Shown: piece after piece, positions 1 through 12,509 of the stretch
Layout: each line of letters opens with the position of its first letter
Numbering within the stretch: position 1 is the first letter of the stretch
Source: Isoetes taiwanensis
Taxonomy: Eukaryota; Streptophyta; Lycopodiopsida; Isoetales; Isoetaceae
Assembly (NCBI GenBank): GCA_021234155.1
Contig: JAJEKV010000023.1
Span: forward strand, 7,664,009-7,728,008
DNA: 64,000 bases
Direction of reading: 5' to 3'
Translations under genes and position numbers: made by a program
The notes under the pieces: model-generated
What the model was told of the DNA's origin: nothing
Database searches by the model: none
Seen by the model: only the letters and a program-made list of their open reading frames with translations

Positions 1-39
1 TTCAATTTTCAAATAATGTTCTGGAAAGCATAAAAGTAT

Positions 40-312
40 TCTCAGTATCTATTGCTTCGGTTTGGCATAATAGACTTGCTCATACACATATAAATAATAT
101 CATATTCATGATAAATAAAGGTCTCATTAGTGAAGAAGATGGCATAGCCAAGGAGTTTGTTTGTCCAGGATGCATGTTAGGCAAGTTAACTAGATTGCCA
201 TTTAACAGATCTAAGAAAAAAGCAAAAGGACCTCTTGATCTTATTCATACGGATTTATGTGGAAGGAAAGACAGGTAAAAGGTATTTTATATCCTTTATT
301 GATGATTTATTG
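40..312 (+). pseudogene. Ty1/copia pol fragment (GAG-pre-integrase and start of integrase)
   Basis: One frame reads a GAG-pre-integrase segment (WHNRLAHTHINNI), a zinc-binding CPGCMLGKLTRLPF stretch and the integrase opening DLIHTDLCG. After a frame change KRYF and FIDD follow. These are the usual successive blocks of a plant copia polyprotein. The reading frame is lost after about 310 and no reverse transcriptase follows, so this is a truncated, dead fragment. Its wording differs from the copia element at 58-61 kb, so it is a different family. Confidence 0.8.
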
Positions 313-329
313 GAATTTCTTACAGATTT

Positions 330-1320
330 GGTCGCGCAAATCCAAAGCAAATGAAGGTTGCTAGCATTTTTATTTTGTTTTTTTGCTCTGATTCTAAAGT
401 TTATAATTAATAACAGGAAATTAGATTAGTCAGTACGTTGTTAATCTAGAATCCAATTGCTAAATTAGTCTGTGCAAAATTAGATAGAGGAATATTGGTC
501 ACCTCTTAATTAATAAGCTAGTGTATAACTTAAGGATGAGTAATTAATAAGCTAGTGTATAACTTAAGGATGAGGAGTTATTATCTGAAGGAATTCATAA
601 GTTTAACTGGGAAAGAAAAATACCTTTTTTAGCCTCTTCAAAGTTCCTTGTGTTTATTTGTATCTAGGCAATAATCATAAGCAACGCCTTCCCAAATCTT
701 GGATCTCTATATAGGTGTCATATAAATGCTCTTAAATGCACATGACCTTGACAGAAGTTAAGCTGCTTCATATACATCTAAACTAGCTTTGCAACAAGTT
801 TCTAGATGCTTATGCTTTAAAGCTCTATTTACATTGAGCCAATGTCATGTATTCTGAAACCAAATTTCATTTGCTAACTTTGTCTCAGATGTTCCTCTAG
901 TAAATTTTCTAGTTTTGCAAGTTCTCATGCCAACCAAACAGAAATCTCTCATTGTCTCTATATTATTGTATGATGTCTTTATATTATTGTACATAACATT
1001 TGATCATTATAATTTTCTCTTGAATGATAGATATCAATTAAATTCTTAAAAACCCATTATTATTATCATCTCCGGGGATGATACTTTGCAACCTGTAGGT
1101 ATAATTATAAAATGGAATTTCTTCGTGTTCCACTTAGCAATTGAAATTGTATAGGCCCACATTTTGTATAATCCTAATTTGGAACTATGAAAATCTTGGC
1201 TCAAAAGATTTCAAGACGAATCAAACATTGAAACTTCAAGAGGGGCATCAGCTTTCTGTCCGACCTTTCATGATAAATTTTACGTGCATTTCTGAACCAT
1301 ATTTGATAATATGACATATG
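330..1320. other. AT-rich stretch without a recognisable gene
   Basis: No convincing coding frame on either strand. The only structure noted is a short tandem duplication at 507-574. The remainder looks like decayed intergenic or old retroelement sequence. Confidence 0.5.
507..574. repeat. 34-bp tandem duplication
   Basis: Two adjacent identical copies of a 34-bp unit that starts TAATTAATAAGC and ends AAGGATGAG. Confidence 0.9.
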
Positions 1321-1324
1321 GTAC

Positions 1325-1795
1325 TGCACTTGGTTGGCTCAGGATTCATATACCCTAGATTCAAAGATCTCAGAGGTAAAGATCATGTCCTCGGGTATTC
1401 CAGGCCACCTCCAACGGGATCCGTTCGGGAGGGCCCATTCTGCTATATTGACTCAAGCCAAGTGGCGGGTGTATCATCCCAACTATCAAAAACCCCAATG
1501 CATCATGGTTGTCCGTGGCTGAGAGATCCCGTCCTCTGGGATCACACCGGCATTTTCAACCTCCGAAACCCCTTGATATCGTAGAAGGCTATCGGCCACT
1601 GGTTATCTCCTCCCCCAGGATCCTCTGGTCCCTTGACATGGATCCTTTCCTCTCGGATCCCGCAATCTTGGCTGATTATCTGCCGAATTGATCCCATCCT
1701 CTGGGATCCCCAGCACCTTGACATGGATCCCCTCCTCTAGGATCCCGGAGACGTGACTATTAACGGTCGAGGTTATCCGCCAAAGTGATCCCGTC
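1325..1795. repeat. Left inverted terminal block of the MULE
   Basis: It matches the reverse complement of about 5400-4900 over its whole length with many substitutions, for example the shared words CCACCTCCAACGGGATC and GGGCCCATTCTGC. It contains repeated GGATCC-centred words and a CTTGACATGGATCC motif. Confidence 0.75.
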
Positions 1796-2486
1796 GAGAT
1801 AACCTGGGAATTAAAGTTTATTAAAAATATTAATTTAAATAATTCCCTTATTTAACACTAGACCTATCCCGTGCGGACCATTGAAGGGCATTTTGAAGGT
1901 TCACATCAAAAAAATCATATAAAATCAAGGACACAAAAACTAGCCAAACCCTTTCTAGGAGTTCATAGATGGCAATCATGCTTCACATGAAAAATACACA
2001 AAAAATATATCATCTTCCATTCTTGTGAATTATGCTCTAGCAAACCCAAGGGGTCAAGTACCAAAAGCTTCATGTTCACACGAAGTAAAGCTGTCTTGAT
2101 GAAATATTTTTTTGATTTTTTTTTTTGTTGTAATATTATTTTTCTACCAAGATATAAAGCAAGGCACAAAAAACAACATCTTAATTCGAAGTCTGTGAAG
2201 GAAGATAGAGCAATTCAAACATGACAGAGTCAAAACTGTCCTCTGCCTGCTGAGAACTAGTACTGGTTCCAAGAAAGCAGTTGTGATATAAAAACAACAA
2301 CTTTCAGAAGGAGATCAATTTTGAGCTCAAATTTGGCATATAGGTAGTTCACGAGGTCCTCCATCCTAGAAAAATCTTCGTTGATTTTGAATTTGATGTT
2401 CTGACTTTTACTTCTATTTTCAATTTTAGGGAATTTATACAAATGGATAACACTGCTATATATCACCAATTATCGTTTAGAAATGT

Positions 2487-3790
2487 CCAGATGCCTTTTC
2501 AAAGCACAATGCCATGTTGGTCTCTTGGTTAGAGTGAGGATACATCCTTGTACCCAATACCCATTGACAAATATTTTTGGTCCACTCCTTCCTCATGTAG
2601 GCTGCCGACTTAGGGTACTGCGGATATTCCTCACGAAGTCTTCCAATTTTTTGGTGGCCTCTACTGCTTCCCTGTACTCTTCATCATACTCACTGACTCG
2701 TGGAGGACCTTCTATCCTGTACATGATATAACTAAGTTCCTTAAACATTTCGTTTCGTGCCAACTTGTTCTTGACATTCTTACGCAACGACTTAATTCAA
2801 GCCCTCCTCACGTGGGAAAACCTATAAAATAAACAAGGTTAGTACATATGAAAGTTTCCCAAGGTTTAAGGTTTAACAAGTTACATTTTTCACGACCTTA
2901 ATCTCAGCATGGGCATCATCTGTAATGATGCAAGAAGGAAGCCAATCAAGATCATCCTCGCATAAGGAATCCGTTAGGGCTTGCATCCACTCTATCGTAG
3001 GTCTAGTGTTCTGAGAATTGGTTAAAATATAAGCCAATGGAAAATCATTGGAATACTCATCGAAGATGATAAGTGTGAAAAGATAGAACCTGTATAAGCT
3101 TATCCAATAATCAACTCAATGTACATTGATCACGCATATTAAAAGTTGAAGAGGAACCATACCTCTTGTCATTTGTTTTGAAAGTAGAGTCCATGCAAAT
3201 GGCTCTATTCTTACTAAATCTCAACATGGACTCCCTTTGGATTGGAGTCATAACTCCTAATTGAAACAAGTCTCCTTGCTCATTTTAGAACACAGAATCT
3301 TGGTGTTGTTGAACCCACATATGGGTGCTAGTGGGAAGATCTTCATGTAGCCATATGTTAGGAACAACACCCATCTCAACATTGTATATGTCCCATATTT
3401 TCAGCATATCATCCGTACATTCCATGCACATCAAGTTTCAATCTCCACCTCTCTTCATGCATGTTCATCACACTATGTGGCATGTGCCATTGCACAAGCT
3501 TTTTTCTGACCTATTCCTTCAATTATTGTGAGATCCAAGGTGCTAACTTGAACTTAATTCCATTCTTTGGGTCAATGGACTTACCATGGCAAGGCACAAC
3601 TTGGATATTCTTGTGATCAAACCCATAATAAGTGATATGTGAAAATTATGAAAGGAGATAGAGTTGCCTGATTGTGAAATGGCACTGGCAGCCCCTACGT
3701 ATATCCTTTCCCCTCTCAACCCGTCTGCCAGGTGGACGTGGTCCATCCTCAACTACATGAGTGTTTGTTGTCTTGTCTTGAGGTCCATAT
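2487..3790 (-). pseudogene. MULE/FAR1-like transposase remnant
   Basis: Read on the minus strand, successive fragments match a Mutator-like transposase: a zinc-binding N-terminal part (GCQCHF, then DHKNIQ and CHG), a WVQQHQDSVF segment, the first catalytic Asp block CMDSTFKTN, a probable intron near 3085-3160, the second Asp block CIITDDAHAE, and a C-terminal part with KNVKNKLARNEMF and PHSNQETNMA as in FAR1-related proteins. Frameshifts and stops separate the pieces, so no full protein can be made. It could be a domesticated FAR1-like gene, but the flanking inverted repeats favour a transposon. Confidence 0.75.
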
Positions 3791-4514
3791 GAACATCAAT
3801 ATCTGTATTGTGCATTATAAGTTAATGTAGAATTAAGTTTAATTCGAATAGAAGCACAACAAATGACTTCAAAAAGCAAGCACTACAAGTGAACACAATA
3901 ACTTATTGGATCTTGGACTGATGATTTTGAAAACAAACACATGAATCAAACAATATCCATACCTTTTCAATGTCGAATAGGAATCCTTATAGGGTCTTCT
4001 TAACATTATCTAAGGATCGGAACTCCTTAGGTAGAAATTGGAAGGTGCTTCACAATTCTTCTGCTCCCCAAGAATGAAATTTTGGACCCGGTTGGTATGG
4101 ATGTAGCAGCTCTGAACTAGCATCTAGACACTCCCTTGAATAGTAGGTACCTGATGCTCTTCAGGATGCCAGTAGAGATTGCCACGATCAAACAAGCCAT
4201 TTGGGGATGAGTCAGGCTGTATTTCAGTCCTTAGCTGCAAAAAAATGCCGAAAACTAAATGACCATGCATGTCTCTACATTGAAATCAGTTATGAATCGT
4301 TTACCTCTTCTCTCTATCCTCTAAATTGTCCATGCCTGCCGCATTCCGCTCCTCAACCCAGCTACCTCGACATGCAACAGAGAAAAAACACACTGAGAGG
4401 TGATCTCGAAGAATGGCCTCAGCACCTCCACGTGTCCTCATCGCAGTGGTCAGTCCGTACATGGGCTGGAACAACCTGAACCGTGGATTAGTCCATGATT
4501 TAATCTCTACTGTT

Positions 4515-5400
4515 CTAATGTGGTGGTAGTACCGGCGGGCGGGATCACTTCAGCGGATAACCTCTGTCGTTAACAGCCCAAGACAGGGGTGATCTCTGGA
4601 GGAGGAGATCGGTCTCACGGGGGATCCACGTCATGGGCAAGTTAATCCACCTCAGCCGAAGGCGGGGAGCTATGTCAGCCGTGGGATGATCCCAGTGGAG
4701 GGGATCCACGTCTTGAGGGCCGGGAATCCTGGAGGACATGATCACTTCGGCGGATAACCTATGAAAGGCGATGGTAATTCTGGAGGTGGGGATCCACGTT
4801 TCGAGAGTCGGGGATCCCCGAGAATAGGATCAGTTTGGCTGATAACCTCAAACGTTATCAGCCATGTCTCTTGGATCCCGGAGGAGGGGATCCACGTCAG
4901 GGGGGCCGGGGATCCCGGAGGACGGGATCACTTTGGACGATAAGCTTGTCCGTTAACAGCCACATCTCCGAGATTCTAGAGGGGGGATATATCCTAAAGG
5001 ACGAGATCACTTTGGCAGATAACCTCCGCCGTTAATAGCCAAGGTTGCAAGATCCCGGAGAAGGGGATCCATGTCAAGGGGCCCGGGGATCCCGGAGGAG
5101 GAGATAACCGGTGGCCGATAACCTTCTACAATATCAGCCACCTCCAACGGATCCTAGAGGTCGGAATCGCCGATGTGATTCCAGAGGATGGGATCTCTCA
5201 GCTGTGGACATCCGCGATGCATCGAGGTTTTTGACGGCTGGAATGACACACGCACTGCCTAGCTTGCGTCAATATGGCAGAATGGGCCCTCACGAACAGA
5301 TCCCGTTGGAGGTGACCCAGGACCCTAGAGGACGGGATCTTTACCTCCAGGATCCCCGAATCCAGGGTAAATGTATTCTAAGCCCACTTCATTTAGAATG
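4515..5400. repeat. Right inverted terminal block of the MULE, internally tandem
   Basis: Built from several degenerate units of roughly 100-120 bp. Each contains a GGGATCACTT-like start, a GCGGATAACCTC word, a GTTAATAGCC word and paired GGATCCACGTC / GGGGATCCCGGAGG words. It is nearly twice as long as the left block, so the inner units have expanded or contracted. It carries no gene. Confidence 0.7.
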
Positions 5401-5965
5401 GCTTCCCACATTAAAATCCTAAATAGTCAAAGAAGGAAAACACGATAGCCAGGGACATGCTGGGGGATCTATGCTTTCGAAAGAGCATTAAATCACATAG
5501 AAGCAGGCAGGAGAAGGAAGCCGAAAGAAAAGGAGAAGAAAATGAAGACCCCATATGCAAATTGGTCTGCTACAAAGCCTAATCCCTTTTCACGTATTTG
5601 ATTTTACTGGATCTTTTGTTTTCGATGATCCAGAAAGAATTGCTTCATATTGCCTCAGAAAGGTCCGGTGATCTCTAGGAGGCGCATTTGAAACTCTTGC
5701 TAATGTGGTGAGCCAAATTTAAAGAAAAACAAAGGATTAATATAACTATTAGAAGAGAGCAGAGGATTACAGAGGCAAAATCGGTCATTTTTGAACCGGA
5801 TTTGAAAGCAGATCTAGGTGGTAATGGCCCAGATAGAGAAAACTCTATCGTAAGAGTGAAATACGGTGAATCGAGTTCCCAACCATTGAACGACGTAGCT
5901 TTCATGCTATGGGTTACATGAAGCTCGCATCCAGAGGATTTAACATAGTGAGTTTTTTCTTTTAG

Positions 5966-6196
5966 GGAAGGACAAATGCAGATGCGCCATCAACTTCCAA
6001 TTCGAAATCCACCTGCCATTAGAGATCCAAAACTTGCACCACAAATATACTGGAGATGCAAGGAAAAGGAAAAATAGATGGACCAGCTGCAGAAGCTCTC
6101 AGCTGATGCAAACAACAAGAAAAAACTGGAGTTGGAATCCCAAATCTCGAAGAAACCTTGCTCATCCTCTGCTGGAGAGTTGCTTCTTCAAATCCG
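5966..6196 (+). pseudogene. Exon-like coding fragment, unknown
   Basis: A stretch bordered by TTTTAG on the left and GTAATT on the right reads as a plausible exon with the residues RNPPAIRDPKLAPQIYWRCK and a Lys-rich helix (SADANNKKKLELESQI). One in-frame TAG interrupts it. No family was recognised; it may be a captured or decayed host exon. Confidence 0.25.
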
Positions 6197-6277
6197 GTAA
6201 TTGTGGTGCAAGGTTAGACGCATAACTGCATAACTGGCATTCTCCACCACTTTTAGATTGCGGCAGAGAACGAAACC

Positions 6278-6301
6278 AAAAAAAAAAAAAAAAAAAAAAA
6301 A
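6278..6301 (+). repeat. Poly(A) tract, 24 A
   Basis: An uninterrupted run of A directly after an AACGAAACC context. It might be the tail of a retroposed sequence, but no body with target-site duplications was identified. Confidence 0.8.
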
Positions 6302-8350
6302 CTGCCTGAACTAGCATCACCAGACCAGACATCTGCCTTGGTCATCCCTTGGCAGTACTATCATCCTATAGCCAGATAGAGCATTTCTAGCATAGTATTT
6401 CATTACCCAAATCATTTACTTATCTTTCCTTTTCTTTTAACAGAAATCTTTAAACATTTGACCAATGTCCCTTTTATTTCTTTAATATGCCAAAAGCCTT
6501 TTAACTATTGATCCTATTTAGATCTGTTTTAACCTTATTCTTATTTAATAGTCGATCATTTACTTTCTCCATTTTTTTCTTTGTTTTGGAAGTCTTTGAT
6601 CCCATTTAGATCTATTCAATATATCTAATGCACAATCATAAGCCTATAAGATTTGCACAAAATTTGCACATAATTTCTCTAGAGGCCTGCATAATCACCC
6701 TCTAGAAGTATACAGAGTTCACATGACCCATTAATATTGGCACTTTATTTGGTGCATTTTTATCATGAGAACGTTTTGGCTTAAACTTAATAGTAGGCCC
6801 TATGTTTGACTGAAGGTCATAGAGCTCAACAACAACTTAGTCATATATTTCTATGAAAACATTTTGGCCTATACGTAATATTGGGCCCTATGTTTGACAA
6901 GGTCGTACAGCTCACCAGCAGCGTAGTCCTATATTTCATTGGACGTTTGTCCCACTTTTCTAAAATACAACATGTATTATTACGATATTCAGCGTATTCA
7001 GATTTTTTAACTATTATCTTCCTTTTGTACCCCATATCATATGTTATTCTGCATATCAGAATTATTGGCCTTAAAAACAAGGGGCCCATGTGGTATTGGA
7101 CATAATTCATTTGTATGATACCATTCATATACATCAGCATATTAAGTATTCCTTAGATATATATTTCAAGAATAGCTGAGAGATCTATACTGTCATACTT
7201 TCATTATGTTCCAAAAGAAGATACAGCTAGTATTCGTTTCTTATAGTTATACAGAGCCAAATATACTTTATATTGGACAACCTGCTACACAAAATATCAT
7301 GACCATATGCTGCCTATTATATCAGCTGTACCATGCAACCAGTCCTACTGGACACCATCAACATTCATTCAATTGATAAAGAAAACTAGTTCTTAAGGGA
7401 AATGAGCATCCTGTTTTCTTATCGTTAAGCTTCTGCATCATTTTTTATTCGCCCATTTGCCACTATTTTTCTCCAGTACTTCCATCATCCCGATATGCAA
7501 TGTAAAACCTTCAAAGCAAAAGACAAAATGGGAGGAAAGCCCCGTACCTGCAGCCAATCATGCAAACATTAGCGGTAAACCCGGTAAAGATGCAAGGGCC
7601 AAAAGGTACTATGGGGTTTTCAGTTTATAACTGATCACACATTGTGCCTTTTGCCTGTTAGTATTACAAAACATATAGAGAATGATAAAGTACTGTTAGC
7701 CACTGCATTTGTTTAGATATCCATTTATATTAATGGATGATGTATCAATAATATTTATCTTCAATTGTTATAATCACGCATATCAGACCTGTAAGCTGCT
7801 GCATACACCTATGTCCTTGTTTATTATGCAATGTTAGCTTCAGCTTAACCAACATTTAAAATTGTCAAGCTATTTACCCTTGTCTCATGTGTAATATCCG
7901 AGCCTGTAAACTGTAGTTAACAGTTCATAATTTATGAGCTGTGTCCTATTATATTACCACTGTTGGTATATCTAGAATACTACTTCTTAAGAACATTACC
8001 ACAGCTTTCAATCTATATGTTTTAGCATGTCATAGACTCACAAATAAATATCTCGGAAGATCCCTGTTTAATCTCCCTTGATAGCTCAAACTATCCCTGG
8101 TTTTTATCCAAGGTTAGTACTTTGCTACAGTATATTCGTAAGAACACTTGTTTCTTTCTTTTTGTTAAGAACAAGGTGGCTGCATATCTTTTCTATTCTT
8201 AGCCCCTATTATTACTTATGGTACCCTATTTGGCATGTGATCAAAATATCTCGGTTAATCCTATGATCCTCTATGCCTTTGCTCTTTAAATCCCGACATT
8301 AGGTCTAGAATATCTCTGATTATTGCTAGAAATAATAGACTTATCAGATT
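6302..8350. other. AT-rich intergenic stretch with a tandem duplication
   Basis: The only structure seen is a diverged tandem pair of about 86 bp at 6767-6939 (units start GAGAACGTTTTGGC and GAAAACATTTTGGC). No coding frame with family resemblance was found. Confidence 0.5.
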
Positions 8351-8358
8351 TAAGGAGT

Positions 8359-8915
8359 TTATCTAAATATTATAGAGTTGTTAAAAACCTGGAATTCGTC
8401 CGGCTCATCATGATATTCCTGTGAATCCCTGACTTGTTGAGTAGATAAGAAGTCTTCTTGGCGTTTTCCACCATAAGCTCTGTTTGCTCTTTGATTTCCA
8501 GATCTATCTTCCCTATAGTTGAAGCTCCTTTTCTGGCCATAACTTCCTCTATAGTTTTTACCATCCATAGCTGGTTTATCTCTGAAAGACTCCAAGGCGT
8601 AGCCCTCAAACTCCTGCCTTAGTATTTCTCTGTTAAGTGCTTCTTCCTCTGAACTAGACGTATCACATCCGTCCGAGTCATAACCCATTATGTGGGAGCA
8701 GCCTCCAAGATGGGCAAATCGTCTCCAAAATTTGGGTTGGGTCAAGCAAAATCGGCTCTCAGATATGCCATCGCCTTATGTTCCTGTGCCCATTACTTCC
8801 TTTAGCATAATCGATGTTCAGTCATTACTTTTGGCTGCCCTAATTCTATCAGCCATTTGCAAAACATCATTTAAGTTTATTATTTTTAATCCCTCGGTAT
8901 TAGTTCTCATAGGAT
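8359..8915 (-). pseudogene. Gag-like or unknown coding remnant
   Basis: On the minus strand a sensible protein frame contains INLNDVLQMADRIRAAKSND, then after a stop an acidic/serine stretch (DSDGCDTSSSEEEALNRE) and a charged Arg/Gly/Tyr-rich region (KNYRGSYGQKRS). The composition resembles the nucleic-acid-binding end of a retrotransposon gag, but no zinc knuckle or capsid motif was found. Identity is open. Confidence 0.3.
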
Positions 8916-8929
8916 AGGATAATTCTAAG

Positions 8930-10430
8930 TCCCCGTAGTATACTAAGTTCAATCTGCCCTTATAGCATGGGTATATGAATCATTATGGGTTGGTATTAAC
9001 CCAGATGATCATTTCAAATAATGGTATTTTATTTGTCTTGACCACATCCAAAAAAAAACCATTTTTTTTGGGGGGGGGGAGGGATTTACTATATAAGGAT
9101 ATTAGATCATATACTTACAAAGGTCTCAGCTTGCATCACCCCTATTAATCATGATGATTATAGCTTTTTAATAATTTAAAAAAAAAAAAAAAAACCCCGC
9201 AAACTGAATTATACATCTTCAGATTATTATCCACATGTGTGCACATCACACCGACATTCTTTATATGGGTAGGGGAGGGGGCCCTTCTTTCACCCACTCC
9301 TCTTCAATGACCCATTTTTTGCCTCTTAATAGCCCACTTTTTACCATTTGATAGCTCACTTTTGCCCTTTAATAATGCACCTTTGCCATTTAATAGCCCA
9401 CCTTAAAAACTATTAAGAACTATTAAAAATTGAGCTAAATGCATGGTCTATTGATAGACACTTGTGGTCCAATGAAGGTCAATTATGAGTATTTAATAGT
9501 CAATTGAAGGGCTTTTGGTGGTCCATTGAAGGGCATATGGGGGTCTATTGGTGTCAAAATTACCATACAATTTAAAATCTTTATAGCAACCTTCCAATTT
9601 GTCGAAACAACTCGTAGTTAGTATCAATTAAAAGTTAAACTTTGAAATGTTATAATGTTATTCTTCAAAATAGGAGATTAACAAGGTGCTGCGCACGGGG
9701 GGTTGCCCTCCATGGCCGGAGGGTGATGTGGCTTAAATCATAGTCCAAAGTCATGTTTTGACAATCAATTCAAATTGCTACTTCTAGACAATAGAATACT
9801 TGATATCATGACTTTATTGGAATTGGCCTGAAGAAATATTTGGTGCTCGGCATGGAAGTCTTGCAGAAGCATAAGGACAAGTGTAATAGAGCAGAGAATG
9901 GAAATACATGTTTTGTTAGCATAGAAATGAGAGAACTGCTTGAAGACCTCTGATCAATTTTTTGTCACGAAGAGCTTCAAACATCTGAGGAGCAGGTTTT
10001 GTAGAGGAATGAAACATTGATGCATAGCCTAACTCCAAACCTCGCAATGTCATCACTTTCCAGTACTCACAATATTTTAAGCTATAGGTCTTCATCTATA
10101 GCACCATTAAATGAGTCACATCACGGTGGATGTATTAGATAAGGAAATAAACATTCGACATGGAGCATTTCTATATAGTGTGGAACTACGTATCTTCACT
10201 TGGGTATTTGGATATATTCCATACATGTTTGAATTGGAACCAAATTATTAGGATCACAAATGGCATATAGCAGATGGTGCAAGTTGAAATTGTAGTAACA
10301 TACATGATCCACAACATGGTGGGAAAGTTATAGTTAGTTAGTTAGTTACATGGTGGTGGCTGCCACTAATTGAACCTTGGTTGTGATGCCAAATGTTACA
10401 CAATAATCTCTTAGTGCTAAGCAACACACC
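8930..10430. other. Intergenic, low-complexity rich
   Basis: It contains T8G9 and A-rich runs near 9053-9195, and a 300-bp zone at 9280-9560 built from loose repeats of words such as TTTAATAGCCCAC and CATTGAAGGGCAT. No gene was recognised. Confidence 0.5.
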
Positions 10431-10439
10431 AAGAGGGCG

Positions 10440-12010
10440 GATCCTTCACGAAAATCATTATATAATGGGCCCCAACCTTTTCAAGGCTTTATCCCATACC
10501 CCACATACCCCCTCAGCAAGCCAAGCCAAAGCTAAACCTTCCTCCAAGGTATTCTTCCGTGCTCTGATCTGTTGGCCTCTGCTAATTGAAGCTAAATCAT
10601 CATCAACTCCTACCATGGCTAATGCCAAATGTCTCCTGATGTCGGATTCCCCAATTTCATCGAGATATGACCCGTTGAACGATTCACCAAATTTTGTTGC
10701 AGGCCATTGCAAGCCATTTTGTTCTTCTCCAACCAACAATTTCACCTAAAAACAATGTTTTGGTGAATTTTCACAATTTAGATGGAATTTTATAAAAAGT
10801 TGTTTGATAATGCATAATTTGTTTCATTTAGTAAGCCTACCCTGCTTATTCTAGAACGAAACTGAGATGATTGGCGCAAACAAGCAACTGCTGCAACTGT
10901 CATGTTTTTCATTTCAACGCCATTGTATTGGCTCTTTAGTTGAGGATCAATAAGCTCCCCCATATTTTCTGCCTCAAGCAATGGTCTACTCTGAAACTCC
11001 AACATTAGGAAGGGTCAGCTTCTGGAAACATATTTGCAAATCTTCCCTACCCATGCCACTAAATTCTCTTGTCCTTCAGGCTTAGACACATCGATTGGTT
11101 GTCTTCTAGTTATAAGCTGCAGCAACACTACACCAAATGAGTATACGTATGTTTTTCCATTTATTTTCCTAAACATGAAATATTAAGGAGCGAGATACCT
11201 GTATTTGAGATTGTAAACAAATGAATTAGTATGTGTGAGATGTCATTTTGTAGATAAAGGTTATTAGTGTTTATACCCTAGAGTTCCAACAACATATGGG
11301 CATGTAATATGGGATGAATTTGATGGAGCCCACTTTGCAAGTCTAAAGTCAGATATCTGAATGCACTAGCATCATCAGTGGTGTTCATCTTTAGCATTTC
11401 TCGATTATATTTACCAACCTGAGCCTGAAAATCTGCTGAAAAAAGAATATTTGTCGATTTCACAACTCTATGAATAATTGGTCGTGGACAAGAGTCATGC
11501 AAATAGCAGAAATCTTTGGCAACATCCACCGCAATTCTAAATCTTGCTTCCCAAGGCAACACTGACTTGAGATCTTTCCCTGCAAAATATGAAGTAAAAA
11601 CGATGTTGCAATGTGGAGCATGCAATGAATGCTTTTCAAGAATTCTTACCATAAAGAGGTTCCCATTAGAGGACAAGCTGTACACTAGAATCTGGCTTCT
11701 TTCATCCACACAGTAACCAAGTAAATTCACAATATTAGGGTGGCTTAAAAGTACTTTCGAATTTCTACTTCCCGAGCTCTTCGCTTCGTTCCAACACCTT
11801 CATTCAAGCATTTAACAGCCACTACCTTCCCATCATTTAATATACCCCTCATACACTTTCTTCGCATCCTCCGGTTCCAACAAGATTTTACGGCAACATA
11901 AAACCATGTTCATATAGTGAGCTAGGTCCTAAAGACATAATGCGCTAGGATAAGAGAGTAGTACCTAAAGAAAACTTACATGTTGCCTTTTCAAGATCCT
12001 CATATTTGAA
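10440..12010 (-). pseudogene. Receptor-like (cytoplasmic) protein kinase pseudogene
   Basis: Minus-strand exons spell a Ser/Thr receptor-like kinase in order: CFKYEDLEKAT (juxtamembrane), a glycine/lysine region with DGKVVAVKCL, HPNIVNLLGYCVDE, LVYSLSSNGNL, PWEARFRIAVDVA, YLHDSCPRPIIHR, and a C-terminal LLEAENMGELIDPQL region followed by VAAVACLRQSSQFRSR. The catalytic HRD is HRV, the DFG segment is unrecognisable (SADFQAQVGKY), and stops and frameshifts interrupt the lobes. It is therefore a dead copy of an RLK/RLCK, a large plant family that phosphorylates cytoplasmic targets at the plasma membrane. Confidence 0.8.
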
Positions 12011-12181
12011 GCATGTACAATTATTTTTCCGGCAAAGAACTCTCAATTTCCTAGTAAATTTTGTCCTTGATAGCCCTACATGTTTTTATCGGGTCTCTCA
12101 AGGTGCTTCCGACATTGGAAGACGACCATTAGCCACTTCAGATATTATTATTTTCCAGTTGAATATTTTGACAAACACCCT

Positions 12182-12505
12182 TTATGATGCCCGGTCTTGG
12201 AGGGACAACATAACCCGATAAGATCGACTAAGCGTGAAGATGAAACCCTCGCAACCTTCTCTTGGGGTATGCAACATGCCTCGCATTGGGTGAATCTTTA
12301 ATTGTGTCCTTAAGCATATCGAGGCAATTCGAGTTGCACACAAGAGTTCAAAAGTCTCAGAGCAATAGCAAATTATATGTTGCGCTTCTTGAATGCATGA
12401 ATTTAATAGGGATTGGAAAACCTGTAGCAGAGCGGTGATGAAGAAGTGGGATGCTTGCGTATTCTCATTAACTCCATGCATCTGCCAGTGTACAAAAAGA
12501 AACAA
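12182..12505 (-). pseudogene. Possible N-terminal exon of the kinase pseudogene
   Basis: A 107-codon open frame lies directly upstream of the kinase remnant on the same strand. It has a Cys-rich stretch (CIQEAQHIICYCSETFELL). Some plant receptor-like cytoplasmic kinases carry an N-terminal UspA-like domain, which this could be, but the resemblance is weak and the frame may be chance. Confidence 0.2.
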
Positions 12506-12509
12506 ATAT

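Larger units (their letters stand above)
1325..5400 (-). mobile_element. Mutator-like element (MULE) with long inverted ends
   Basis: Two GC-richer blocks at 1325-1795 and 4515-5400 are inverted copies of each other. They flank a minus-strand MULE/FAR1-type transposase remnant. Long terminal inverted repeats with an internal transposase are the hallmark of MULEs. The outer borders are approximate because the end similarity fades gradually; no target-site duplication was resolved. The transposase is frameshifted, so the element is not autonomous. Confidence 0.7.
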
